A DNA stretch of 12,311 nt from CAZOMR01 sp964580655 (GCA_964580655.1 CAZOMR010000084.1:1-12311), one strand, 5' to 3'; counted from the first letter of the stretch, positions 1 through 7,819 are shown. A program made the numbers and translations. The notes: generated by a model not told the origin, from the sequence alone.

Positions 1-51
1 AAATATTATATCATATTTCAAGGGGTTAGGCGAAACAATTGTGCCCATCCC

Positions 52-231
52 TCAAATAATTACAAAAAAATCATCTAATTTATCTATGATTCTTGAAATT
101 GGGCGGGGATAATACTCGCTCAAAAAAATAAAAGCCTGGGTAATAAAAAATAAGATTACACCTGAAGTGATCATCGTTCTTGAATATTTTAAAATCTCTG
201 GAAATTCCTTTGATTTTTGTGAGTTGTTCAT
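52..231 (-). CDS. Possible 59-aa small single-pass membrane protein
   Basis: A minus-strand frame opens with ATG at 231-229 and ends with TGA at 54-52. An in-frame TGA lies four codons upstream of the ATG, so the frame cannot extend. The predicted peptide has a polar, lysine-rich N-terminus, one hydrophobic stretch (about residues 21-37, rich in I, F, L and V) and a mixed-charge C-terminus ending DDFFVII. This fits a small inner-membrane protein. Only a weak purine-rich stretch precedes the ATG, and no convincing promoter was found. Codons are AT-rich, unlike the genes to the right. After the TGA the same frame continues through ATG at 48-46 to the window edge without another stop, so this could also be part of a decayed larger gene. 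No family recognised. Confidence 0.33.
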   Translation of the reverse strand: MNNSQKSKEFPEILKYSRTMITSGVILFFITQAFIFLSEYYPRPISRIIDKLDDFFVII

Positions 232-323
232 TACTATTCTTCATCTAAAGAAAAATTTAGACACAAAGGCCTCATCCTCACATGCCTGTGCCTTTCCTAG
301 TTTTGCACTTTTTTAACAACTAA

Positions 324-334
324 GGGTCAGACCC
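324..334. repeat. 11-bp palindrome abutting the lipoprotein stop codon
   Basis: GGGTCAGACCC is a dyad with a single central base. On the minus strand it immediately follows the TAG stop (337-335) of the TPR lipoprotein gene; on the plus strand it is followed by a T-rich run (340-346). As a hairpin it gives only a 4-bp stem with a 3-nt loop, which is weak for a terminator, and the T-run lies on the wrong side for the minus-strand operon. It may be the end of a dispersed palindromic (REP-like) element. Confidence 0.4.
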
Positions 335-1120
335 CTATCTTTTTTTCTCTTGATAGCGTTTCTTTACCACCTTGATCCGTTTTTCGATCAGGGTTCTGTT
401 GGGGTAGAGAGGAAGGATTTCTTCATAGGCCGCGATTGCCTCCAGGAGATTATCGGATTCCTCCAGGGACTTGGCCACTCCGAATCGTGCTGACAGGGAT
501 AGCTCTCCATCAGGATACCTCTCCAGATAGTCCCGGAATCCCTTGAGTGCTTTCTCTTGTTCGCCCTCAATGTAGTAGCTCTCCGCCTTCCAGAACATGG
601 CTTCATCCACCCAGTCGCTTTCCGGGAAATCCCTGAGTAGGAGGTCAAGAGTTGTTCTAACCTGACGGTAGTCGCTCAGCTCGAAGAAGCAAAGAGCCAG
701 CCGATAGAGGATTCTATCCCTGTCCGGCCAGTTCTTGAACAGGCTTAGCAGGCGGTGATATTCCACAATCGCATGCGGAAAATCCTCAAGCTGGTAATGG
801 TATATCTCCGCGATCCGCAGTTGATCCGAGGGCGCATAACTGGATTCGGGATAGTCCTTTATCAGCCGTTGATACGACGAGAGTGCCCGGTCCCACTGTT
901 TAAGATAATACTGGTATGTGCTACCGATCATATGCAAGGCGTCGTCCGCATATTTTGAATCAGGATGCTCCATCACCAAGACCTCGAATGTCTTGATCGC
1001 TTCCAGGTAGTAACCCTGGTCCCAGAGTTTCTGGCCCTGCTCAAAATGGCTCCGGTCTGCCCGCGGGTGACATCCGAGGATAAAACCTGCCAAGAGCGCG
1101 AATATAAACAGGCGCCGCAA
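335..1120 (-). CDS. TPR outer-membrane lipoprotein, BamD/YfiO-like
   Basis: The 261-aa product begins with a short hydrophobic signal ending in ILGC, so the predicted lipidated residue is Cys17 (type II signal). The remainder is almost entirely TPR-like helical hairpins, with repeated patterns such as YxxAIxxFxxLxxxxPxSxYxxxA from about residue 25 to 245, roughly six units. The family of BamD (YfiO/ComL) has the same plan: a lipoprotein of about 240-280 aa that acts at the inner leaflet of the outer membrane in beta-barrel assembly. True BamD orthology cannot be decided by eye; a generic tol-pal or TPR lipoprotein is possible. The start is TTG, chosen because AAGGAGG lies 7 nt upstream inside the end of gyrA and because it gives a complete signal peptide. 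It is the last gene of the minus-strand string, 2 nt after gyrA. Its stop codon touches a palindrome, so the extreme C-terminus (EKKR) could have been altered by an insertion. Confidence 0.8.
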   Translation of the reverse strand: MRRLFIFALLAGFILGCHPRADRSHFEQGQKLWDQGYYLEAIKTFEVLVMEHPDSKYADDALHMIGSTYQYYLKQWDRALSSYQRLIKDYPESSYAPSDQLRIAEIYHYQLEDFPHAIVEYHRLLSLFKNWPDRDRILYRLALCFFELSDYRQVRTTLDLLLRDFPESDWVDEAMFWKAESYYIEGEQEKALKGFRDYLERYPDGELSLSARFGVAKSLEESDNLLEAIAAYEEILPLYPNRTLIEKRIKVVKKRYQEKKR

Positions 1121-1122
1121 GG

Positions 1123-3552
1123 TCAGTCCTCCTTCTCCGCCAGGCGACAGACCGCGCTGAGCTTCTCTCCCCCCTCCAGGCTGACCAGGCGCACTCCCTG
1201 CGTCGCCCTTCCGATAACCGATATGTCCCTCACACTCATCCGGATGATCTTGCCCTTATTTGTAATGCCCATCACCTCATCCTCGTCCGTTACCTGAAGC
1301 GCGCTCACAACCTGCCCGTTACGATCCGAGGTGCGGATGGCGATCATTCCCTGTCCACTGCGACTGTGCAAGGTATACTCATCCGTGTTCGTGCGCTTTC
1401 CGTATCCGTTTTCAGTGGCTGTCAATATCGTGGCTCCCTCGCTCAGCACCTCCATTGAGATCACCTGATCACCCTTTGCAAGCTTCATTCCCCTCACGCC
1501 TCGCGCGGCCCTGCCCATCGGTCTCACCTGGTCCTCCTTGAAACGCACCGCCTTTCCCTGTCGTGAAGCCAGGAAAACCTCGCGCTGTCCGTCTGTGAGC
1601 CGTGCCGCGATAAGCTCGTCGCCATTCTCGATTATGCAGGCAATCAAACCGCAGACCCGGATGTTCTGATATGCCATAAGATCGGTCTTCTTCACCAGCC
1701 CCTTTGCCGTTGCGATCAGGATGTATCTGCCATCCTCAAACTTCTTCACCGGCAAGACCGCCTGCACCTGCTCCCCCTGCTCAATGTCCAGAAAATTGAC
1801 CATGGCCTTGCCTTTGGCAGAACGGCCCGCCTGGGGAATCTCGTGAACCTTGCGGCAATATACCTTGCCCCTATTCGTAAAGAAGAGAATATTGCTCTTC
1901 GTGCTCGCCACAAAAAGGTCCTCCACGAAGTCCTCCTCCTTGGTGCCCATCCCTGTCTTGCCCTTGCCCCCCCGGTGCTGGGCACGATAGAGACTGACCG
2001 GGTTCCGCTTGATATACCCGGTGTGCGAGATCGTTACAACCATGTCCTCCTCGACAATCAGGTCCTCGATACCTATCTCCTCGGTCTCAGCCAGAATCTC
2101 GGTGCGCCGGTCATCCCCGTACCTTTCCTTCACCTCCTGCAACTCCCTATTGATAACCTCCAGGATTTTGGTCTCACTGCCGAGAATCTCCCTTAGCCTC
2201 TTTATATCCTTTCGGACCTCCTTCAACTCGTCCAGTATCTTCTGCCGCTCCAGTCCGGTCAGCCTCTGTAGCCGCATGTCCAGGATGGCCTGCGCTTGTC
2301 GCTCGGTGAACTTGAATTTTTTGATCAGCCCGTTTTTGGCCTCAGGCGGGGTTTTCGACTCGCGGATGAGCGTGATAACCGCGTCAAGCTGGTCCAGCGC
2401 CATCTTCAAGCCATTCAGGATATGCTCGCGGTCCTCTGCCTTACGCAGGTCAAACAAACATCGTCTGGTCACAACCTCGCGGCGATGCTTGAGATAAAGC
2501 CCAAGCATTCTCTTCAAGGTGAGCACCTGGGGCCTTCCGTCCACCACGGCAAGCATATTGATGCCGAAGCTGTCCTGGAGCGGCGTGTGCTTGTAAAGCT
2601 GGTTTCGCACCACGGCCGGGTCCGCATCGCGCTTGAGGTCAATCACCAGGCGCATGCCCTCGCGGTCCGACTCATCTCGCAGGTCCGAGATTCCCTCCAG
2701 CTTTTTATTCCGTATCAGGTCCGCTATTCGCTCTATCAGTCGCGTCTTGTTGAGCTGGTAGGGTATTTCTACGATGATGAGACTTGTCTTGTTAGTCCGG
2801 GGATGTGTCTCTACCAGGACCTTGCCGCGGACATGGATGATCCCCTTTCCGGTTGTATAAGCGGTCTTGATCCCCCCTCGGCCATGGATGAAGCCGCCTG
2901 TAGGGAAATCCGGGCCGGGTATATATTTCATCAAGGCAGAGGGAGAAATATTGGGGTCCTTGATCAGGGCAATCAGGCCGTCCACGACTTCTCGCAGGTT
3001 GTGCGGCGGGATATTGGTGGCCATGCCAACCGCTATTCCTGCTGAACCGTTGATCAGCAGGTTCGGGACTCTGGCAGGCAGGATGCCTGGTTCTTGCGTT
3101 GACTCGTCGAAGTTGGGAATGAAATCCACTGTTTCCTTCTCAATGTCCGCAAGCATCTCCTCCGCTATCCTTGCGAGACGCGCCTCGGTGTAGCGGTAGG
3201 CCGCGGGCGGGTCCCCGTCAATTGAGCCGAAATTACCCTGGCCGTCAATCATCGGGTATCTCATGTTGAAATTCTGGGCCAGTCTTACCAGGGTATCGTA
3301 GACTGCGGTATCGCCGTGAGGATGATACTTCTTCAAGACCTCTCCTACCACTCCGGCGCATTTTGAATATCTGCGATTGGAGAGAATCCCCTCACTGTAC
3401 ATCGCGTAAAGAATCCGGCGATGCACCGGTTTGAGCCCGTCCCGGACATCCGGCAGGGCGCGGGAGATAATCACGCTCATAGAATAATCAAGAAACGAGC
3501 TCTTCAGCTCGTCCTCTATATTCACTTCCACCTTGGTTCCAAAGTCCTGCAT
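1123..3552 (-). CDS. gyrA: DNA gyrase subunit A
   Basis: GyrA is the breakage-reunion subunit of gyrase; with GyrB it introduces negative supercoils using ATP. The 809-aa protein matches the family along its whole length. The N-terminal domain has the SRALPDVRDGLKPVHRRIL motif (about 30-48), HPHGDTAVYD (77-86) and AAYRYTEARL, with catalytic Tyr121. A coiled-coil region spans about 370-480. A C-terminal beta-pinwheel carries the GyrA box QHRGGKG at 525-531, which distinguishes gyrase from topoisomerase IV ParC. It is shorter than the E. coli protein (875 aa) and ends in a short acidic tail. The ATG start at 3552 is preceded by AAGGAGG with a 4-nt spacing. Residues matching the quinolone-contact pair are Thr82 and Asp86; Thr there is a natural variant in many bacteria. 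It sits 28 nt after lolA and 2 nt before the TPR lipoprotein; gyrB is not in the window. Confidence 0.97.
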   Translation of the reverse strand: MQDFGTKVEVNIEDELKSSFLDYSMSVIISRALPDVRDGLKPVHRRILYAMYSEGILSNRRYSKCAGVVGEVLKKYHPHGDTAVYDTLVRLAQNFNMRYPMIDGQGNFGSIDGDPPAAYRYTEARLARIAEEMLADIEKETVDFIPNFDESTQEPGILPARVPNLLINGSAGIAVGMATNIPPHNLREVVDGLIALIKDPNISPSALMKYIPGPDFPTGGFIHGRGGIKTAYTTGKGIIHVRGKVLVETHPRTNKTSLIIVEIPYQLNKTRLIERIADLIRNKKLEGISDLRDESDREGMRLVIDLKRDADPAVVRNQLYKHTPLQDSFGINMLAVVDGRPQVLTLKRMLGLYLKHRREVVTRRCLFDLRKAEDREHILNGLKMALDQLDAVITLIRESKTPPEAKNGLIKKFKFTERQAQAILDMRLQRLTGLERQKILDELKEVRKDIKRLREILGSETKILEVINRELQEVKERYGDDRRTEILAETEEIGIEDLIVEEDMVVTISHTGYIKRNPVSLYRAQHRGGKGKTGMGTKEEDFVEDLFVASTKSNILFFTNRGKVYCRKVHEIPQAGRSAKGKAMVNFLDIEQGEQVQAVLPVKKFEDGRYILIATAKGLVKKTDLMAYQNIRVCGLIACIIENGDELIAARLTDGQREVFLASRQGKAVRFKEDQVRPMGRAARGVRGMKLAKGDQVISMEVLSEGATILTATENGYGKRTNTDEYTLHSRSGQGMIAIRTSDRNGQVVSALQVTDEDEVMGITNKGKIIRMSVRDISVIGRATQGVRLVSLEGGEKLSAVCRLAEKED
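1128..1134 (-). promoter_or_regulatory. Shine-Dalgarno that fixes the TTG start of the TPR lipoprotein
   Basis: On the minus strand AAGGAGG ends 7 nt before the TTG at 1120-1118. It lies within the last codons of gyrA, so the two genes are likely translationally coupled. This strong ribosome binding site supports the unusual TTG start. Confidence 0.75.
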
Positions 3553-3580
3553 TACTCCTCCTTAATAAAAAGGACTATGG

Positions 3581-4291
3581 TTAAGGCTCATCCGAGGTAT
3601 CTGGAGTATTCCCCGGTTCCATTGCAGGCGCCTGGATCAGCTCTACTCCTTGCGGCACCTGGAAAGAGAATATCTTTTCATCCACTTTCTGGTTTACCCG
3701 GATGCCCTTGAATACCAGATTATTCCTGTTGCCAAGGGCATCCAAGAGCTCGGCCTGGCGCACCAGGAACTCCTTTGGGTCCACCCGGAACTGTATAGTT
3801 CCGAGCGTCTGGCGCTCCGTCTCATCCTTTGGCACAAGATCAAGCCAGTAGTTTCCCTCGGCATCTGTGATGCGGCCGGAGTGAAAGGATATCTCGAACT
3901 GGTCCTTGAGTTTGCCCATTCCGAAGAGAAAGGCACGCGGAAGGCTTTGCCTGAGCGCCTCGCTGATCTCCATGACCACGACCTGCTTTTCTGCGGGAAG
4001 GTAATCCCAGAGGGTCTTGCCGTCGGTGATATAAAGGTGTTCTTCCGGTTCGCTATAATGCCAGAACATCTTGCCGGGCTTTTGATAGATAACCTCGCCT
4101 TTGCCCTGGCTTATGGTCCGGTTGAAGCTTGTGCTTGAGACCTCCTGGGTGAACTGTGCCTGGTAGGTATTGATTTTATCGTAATTCCGCTGGATCCGGG
4201 AGATCACATCTTCCAGAGGAAGTGGTTTTGCGGAAAGGAGAAGAAGGGACACGGCCACACCGATGGCCTTGATTGTCACTTTCTGTTTCAT
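3581..4291 (-). CDS. lolA: Outer-membrane lipoprotein carrier protein LolA
   Basis: LolA is the periplasmic chaperone that takes lipoproteins released by LolCDE and delivers them to the outer membrane. The 236-aa product has an N-terminal hydrophobic signal sequence (about residues 7-21, cleavage probably just after). It then shows the family pattern: a helix with YQAQFTQ (43-49), the KPGKMFWHY strand (71-79), DGKTLWDY (90-97) and a polar QVVV strand. The length is slightly above the usual 200-210 aa because of a proline- and acid-rich C-terminal tail. The ATG at 4291 follows the ftsK TGA by only 2 nt. No strong Shine-Dalgarno sits at normal spacing (a GGGAGGG lies about 20 nt upstream), which suggests translational coupling to ftsK. 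Adjacency of ftsK and lolA is also known in E. coli and other proteobacteria. Confidence 0.9.
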   Translation of the reverse strand: MKQKVTIKAIGVAVSLLLLSAKPLPLEDVISRIQRNYDKINTYQAQFTQEVSSTSFNRTISQGKGEVIYQKPGKMFWHYSEPEEHLYITDGKTLWDYLPAEKQVVVMEISEALRQSLPRAFLFGMGKLKDQFEISFHSGRITDAEGNYWLDLVPKDETERQTLGTIQFRVDPKEFLVRQAELLDALGNRNNLVFKGIRVNQKVDEKIFSFQVPQGVELIQAPAMEPGNTPDTSDEP

Positions 4292-4293
4292 GT

Positions 4294-6591
4294 TCAGTTC
4301 GATGGGGACACCCTCCCTTCAAGATGAATCGGGTCTATAAGTACCTCTCTGGGCTTAACACCCTCGGAGGGCCCCACCAGGCCTTCCGCTTCCATCCGTT
4401 CAATCATTCGGGCCGCGCGATTGTATCCTACCCGGAGGCGGCGCTGAATCATGGAGATGCTCGCCTGCTTGGTCTGTGCCACAAGCGCCACTGCATTATC
4501 ATAGAGTTCATCTACTTCATCCTTCCTGCCGAGCACCTCTTCATCCGGCATAGGCCTGACTATTTCCTCATCATACACCGGTTTCCCCTGTTTTTTCCAG
4601 AAGCCCACCGCACGGCTGATCTCAGCTTCGGAGACATATGCGCCATGCAGTCGGATCAGCCTGTTCGTTCCCGGAGCCAGGTAGAGCATATCGCCTTGTC
4701 CGAGGAGTCTTTCCGCTCCGTTGGCATCGAGTATTGTGCGCGAGTCGGTCTTGCTTGATACCTGGAAGGACATCCTGGCTGGAAAGTTTGCCTTGATCAG
4801 CCCGGTTATCACATCCACGCTGGGCCGCTGTGTTGCAACGATGATGTGGATGCCAGCGGCTCTGGCCATTTGTGCGAGTCGTGTAATGGACTCCTCGCAG
4901 TCCCGTGCCGCGACCATCATCAGGTCAGCCAGTTCGTCAATTACCATCATGATGAGAGGAAGTGCTTTAGTGGGAGCCTCGCTCTCGGGTCTCTCGATAA
5001 CCACTGTGCTCTCCTCGTCTCTGGTGCGCTTGCGCCTGGTCTTTTTCTTGCCTGAGCCCCCCCTTTTGACCAGGAGGTTATAGGCATCAATATTTCGCAC
5101 CCCTCTTTCCGCAAGCAGTGCATACCGGCGCTCCATTTCCGCCACGGCCCATCGAAGCGATAGAGCGGCATCCTTGGGGTCCGAGATAACGCTGTGGAGA
5201 AGATGTGGGATGCCCTCGTAGAGAGTTAGCTCCAGGCGCTTTGGATCAATCAGTAACATCCCCACCTGGTCCGGCGTGGACCGGTAAAGCACGCTCATTA
5301 TCATGGCATTGAGGGACACGCTTTTACCGGAGCCGGTAGCTCCGGCCACGAGTAAATGCGGGGCCTTGCGCAGGTCAAAGACAAATGGCTGGCCCAGGAT
5401 ATTCTTTCCCAGGGCCATTGGCAAAAGAGAGCGTTTGCGCTCGAATTCAGTAGAAGAGACGATCTCCTTGAGATACACTGTTTCGCGCTGTTTGTTAGGG
5501 ATTTCAATCCCGACCACGCCCTGGCCGGGCAGGGGAGCAATTATCCGCACACTTATTGCTGACAGGGAGAGTGCGAGGTCGTCCGCCAGATTCATTATCT
5601 TGTTGATCTTGATACCCGGTCCGGGCTTGAACTCATACATGGTTATCACTGGTCCCGGCCTCACCTCCACCACTTCTCCGGCCACTCCGAAGTCCATCAA
5701 TTTTTTCTCCAGGACCCTGGAATTCATGAGCAGGCTTTCGCGGTCAATCTTTCCCCCGGCCTGCATGTCTGAATCAAGGAGCTTAAGCGATGGCAGGACA
5801 TAGCTTTTTTCCGAACGGCCGAAGCTGAAGCTCTCCTGCTGGGCTGGCGGCGGAGAAGGAGGCTTCTTCTCGGGCAGATCGGACTCGAGTATCCGGGGCT
5901 CGGACAATGTTTTGACAAGTGTGAGCTTTTCTTTTTCTTTCCGGACATCCTGCTTGCGCTTGCGCCTCTGGGTCTGCATGGTCCATAGCCGCGAGAACAT
6001 CTCCTTCAACCATGCTGTTGCATCCAGGGCGTAATCCAGCATACGCACCGGGGAGAACTCGAAGGCCAGCATCATGGAGATCAGAAACACCATGATGAGA
6101 AGGGCATAAGCGCCTGGGTGGTTAAGAAACTTATCCAGCATGCGTGCGAAAAGATTTCCCAGCAGACCGCCTGCGGCCACCGGCTGTCCGTGCCACATGA
6201 ACTCGCCCCAGGCCAGTCCGGAGAATGTAGACCCGGTCAAGAGAAGCCCGATCAATCCAGAGGAGCGGAGAGCCAGGAATATCCTGCTCCGGGACCCCTC
6301 GGGAGAGCTTGCCCGAAAGAGCTTTTTTCCTGCCAGGGCAAAGAAGAAGACTGCAAACAGAAATGCCGCAAGTCCGAATCCCTGGTAGAGCATGTCCGCG
6401 GTGTAAGCTCCGACCAGGCCCAGATAGTTATGCACCGAGCTCACCGCGGTTTCGGCTCGATTAAAAGAGGGGTCTTCGGGATGATAGCTTACAAACGCGA
6501 GAAAGAGGAACACCCCCATAAAGAGGAACAGAATACCAGCCACCTCCCGCTTCAGCTTGCCCGTCTTCGCTTCTTTCTTCACCGCATCCAC
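4294..6591 (-). CDS. ftsK: DNA translocase FtsK/SpoIIIE
   Basis: FtsK anchors at the division septum and pumps chromosomal DNA to clear it, aiding dimer resolution at the terminus. The 765-aa protein has four predicted N-terminal membrane segments (about 16-36, 66-88, 110-130, 161-178), a basic and proline-containing linker (about 205-255), the FtsK alpha/beta motor and a C-terminal winged-helix gamma domain (about 693-753) of the type that reads polar DNA signals. Walker A is GATGSGKS at 417-424 and Walker B is IMMVIDELAD, with Asp552 and Glu553. A lysine/arginine-rich loop (about 511-543) precedes Walker B. The linker is far shorter than in E. coli FtsK (1329 aa), as in many other phyla. 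The start is GTG, with GGAAG about 6 nt upstream. It lies 65 nt after uppP and 2 nt before lolA. Confidence 0.95.
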   Translation of the reverse strand: MDAVKKEAKTGKLKREVAGILFLFMGVFLFLAFVSYHPEDPSFNRAETAVSSVHNYLGLVGAYTADMLYQGFGLAAFLFAVFFFALAGKKLFRASSPEGSRSRIFLALRSSGLIGLLLTGSTFSGLAWGEFMWHGQPVAAGGLLGNLFARMLDKFLNHPGAYALLIMVFLISMMLAFEFSPVRMLDYALDATAWLKEMFSRLWTMQTQRRKRKQDVRKEKEKLTLVKTLSEPRILESDLPEKKPPSPPPAQQESFSFGRSEKSYVLPSLKLLDSDMQAGGKIDRESLLMNSRVLEKKLMDFGVAGEVVEVRPGPVITMYEFKPGPGIKINKIMNLADDLALSLSAISVRIIAPLPGQGVVGIEIPNKQRETVYLKEIVSSTEFERKRSLLPMALGKNILGQPFVFDLRKAPHLLVAGATGSGKSVSLNAMIMSVLYRSTPDQVGMLLIDPKRLELTLYEGIPHLLHSVISDPKDAALSLRWAVAEMERRYALLAERGVRNIDAYNLLVKRGGSGKKKTRRKRTRDEESTVVIERPESEAPTKALPLIMMVIDELADLMMVAARDCEESITRLAQMARAAGIHIIVATQRPSVDVITGLIKANFPARMSFQVSSKTDSRTILDANGAERLLGQGDMLYLAPGTNRLIRLHGAYVSEAEISRAVGFWKKQGKPVYDEEIVRPMPDEEVLGRKDEVDELYDNAVALVAQTKQASISMIQRRLRVGYNRAARMIERMEAEGLVGPSEGVKPREVLIDPIHLEGRVSPSN

Positions 6592-6656
6592 CCCGCTTCC
6601 ACTTTATCTTTTTATCAGGAGTTTCAGTCAAGTGTTACCGAGTGCACTTTTTGTCC

Positions 6657-7481
6657 TCAGTCGCCCAGAAAAATCACGGCCGCTCCCATCAGCCCGCAAT
6701 AGATCGCAAAGTAAGATAGCCGACCCTTGTTCACAGCCCTTAACAGGATGTCAATGCAAAGATAACCCACAACCATGGCCATGACCGCTCCGAGGATGTA
6801 TCCTGTTACCTGTCCGGAATTGAATTGCCTGATCGCGCTCGCATTCCTGAGGGCGGTCACAACCAGGGCGGCTAGTGCGGCCGGGATGAAAAGCAGGAAT
6901 GAGAATCGGACCGCTCTCTGGCTTTCGACTCCTGTTGCTATCCCGGCAGTGATTGTTGCTCCCGACCTCGAGATACCCGGTATCAAGGCGATTCCCTGTG
7001 CGAGTCCTATCACCAGGCTTTGAAGGACTCCGGGGTCCTCGGGTTTTCTCAGTCCGGCCCGCTTCAAGATCAGGTCAGCCAGTAAAAGAATAGCCGCGGT
7101 TGTCAAGAGTCCCGCACCCACTGCCTGCATTGATTGGAAAAGAGCTTCAATCCTTGACAAAAAAATCAAACCCAGTATCCCGGTGGCAATACTGGCCAGG
7201 ATGAGTCCCGTCAGAAGCCTCCATCCAGGGTCTCTTTCTCGTGGCTCTTCTCGCTTACGGAAAATGTTCTTCAGCAATGCCTTCAAGTCCCTTGCGAAAT
7301 AAATCAGGACTGCGGCCAGGGTGCCTACATGAAGCACAACATCAAAGAGCACACCGGGCTCCTTAAAACCAGGCAGGTAGTGCTGAACAATGGCTAGGTG
7401 CCCGGAGGATGAGATGGGCAGGAATTCAGTCAATCCCTGCAAAGCCCCCAACAGCACCGCCTGCCAAATCGGCAGATCCAT
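6657..7481 (-). CDS. uppP: Undecaprenyl-diphosphatase UppP (BacA family)
   Basis: UppP is an integral inner-membrane enzyme that converts undecaprenyl diphosphate to the monophosphate, recycling the lipid carrier for peptidoglycan and surface polysaccharides. The 274-aa product is hydrophobic throughout and has both family signatures: QGLTEFLPISSSGHL at 15-29 (Glu19, His28) and PGISRSGATI at 168-177 (Arg172). Length is typical. The ATG at 7481 has AAGGG 8 nt upstream (7490-7494). It is the first gene of the minus-strand string, with a possible sigma-70 promoter directly upstream (7500-7528), and faces the polysaccharide cluster across the divergent region. Overproduction of this family is known to give bacitracin resistance. 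Confidence 0.95.
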   Translation of the reverse strand: MDLPIWQAVLLGALQGLTEFLPISSSGHLAIVQHYLPGFKEPGVLFDVVLHVGTLAAVLIYFARDLKALLKNIFRKREEPRERDPGWRLLTGLILASIATGILGLIFLSRIEALFQSMQAVGAGLLTTAAILLLADLILKRAGLRKPEDPGVLQSLVIGLAQGIALIPGISRSGATITAGIATGVESQRAVRFSFLLFIPAALAALVVTALRNASAIRQFNSGQVTGYILGAVMAMVVGYLCIDILLRAVNKGRLSYFAIYCGLMGAAVIFLGD

Positions 7482-7499
7482 CTTTTTTACCCTTGTTAT

Positions 7500-7528
7500 A
7501 ATTTATCAGAAAAAGCCTTGAATGTCAA
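7500..7528 (-). promoter_or_regulatory. Candidate sigma-70 promoter for uppP and the downstream operon
   Basis: On the minus strand a perfect TTGACA (7528-7523) is followed, after exactly 17 nt, by TAAATT (7505-7500), a 4/6 match to TATAAT. Transcription would start near 7493, only about 12 nt before the uppP ATG and overlapping its AAGGG ribosome binding site. The leader would be unusually short, so the pairing is uncertain despite the perfect -35. Confidence 0.38.
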
Positions 7529-7631
7529 CTTTACTTTGAGCTAAATTTTCGCTTCAATTAATTAAAAGTTTAATACAAATACATTAACTTATACTTGAAA
7601 TAAGTGAGGGGTGAACCTGGAGATTGACACT

Positions 7632-7818
7632 GGACATTCCCCAAAATTTTGAGTTCCAAACAAGGTTGTCCGAGGAGAGAGAGGATCAGTGCGGTCCCGA
7701 GGGGTATTAAGAAGTGGCGGCAATCCAGAGCGAGGGAAGCGAACGAATGGTGAATAACGAAAAATCCTTCCACCCATTTGATTTACAGAAGAATCAGAGT
7801 AATTTTCGGGGAATGTCC
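7632..7818. mobile_element. 187-bp non-coding element with terminal inverted repeats (MITE-like)
   Basis: The left end reads GGACATTCCCCAAAATTTT. The right end, read on the minus strand, begins GGACATTCCCCGAAAATTA: 11 identical terminal bases, then about 5 of 8 matching. The interior is non-coding and contains a purine-rich plus-strand stretch. The last 59 bp of the right end recur as an inverted copy at 12107-12165. Inverted ends, small size, lack of a gene and recurrence fit a non-autonomous mobile element or a repeat mobilised by a REP-associated transposase. No transposase is present and no clear target-site duplication is visible, so the mobile assignment is inference. Confidence 0.45.
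7760..7818 (-). repeat. 59-bp dispersed repeat, copy 1 (minus orientation)
   Basis: Read on the minus strand from 7818, this matches 12107-12165 on the plus strand at 52 of 59 positions without gaps, by hand alignment. The GGACATTCCCC end points towards the polysaccharide gene cluster. It forms the right part of the 187-bp element. Confidence 0.8.
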
Positions 7819-7819
7819 T

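Larger units (their letters stand above)
1..334. other. AT-rich left-edge region without a recognised gene
   Basis: This stretch is visibly richer in A and T, with many A/T runs, than the coding block that begins at 335. I see no recognisable protein family, RNA gene or strong promoter. It contains a possible minus-strand small ORF (52-231) and a short palindrome touching the stop codon of the neighbouring lipoprotein gene (324-334); both are listed separately. The abrupt base-composition change at about 335 could mark a junction with inserted or horizontally acquired DNA, or simply be an intergenic region. Confidence 0.6.

Noticed and set aside
2296..3045. Long plus-strand open frame of 249 codons (and others at 1843-2196 and 2009-2497) opposite gyrA
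   Set aside because: They lie antisense to a full-length conserved gyrA, have no recognisable domains, and are explained by the codon structure of the real gene.
1123..3552. Thr82 at the GyrA position where Ser is common, as possible quinolone resistance
   Set aside because: Thr at this position is a natural wild-type residue in many bacteria and the acidic partner Asp86 is present, so resistance cannot be inferred.
6603..6631. TTGACT-17-GATAAA on the minus strand as an ftsK promoter
   Set aside because: The -10 is only a 4/6 match and transcription would start about 5 nt before the GTG, leaving no ribosome site; it is more likely chance within an operon.
6118..6702. Plus-strand open frame of 194 codons opposite ftsK
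   Set aside because: It is antisense to the conserved membrane-domain part of ftsK and runs into the end of uppP; its low-complexity, charged sequence has no family likeness.
7570..7777. Two overlapping minus-strand open frames of 62-67 codons in the divergent region
   Set aside because: They fall inside the repeat element, lack ribosome sites and show no protein-like conservation pattern; the element explains them.
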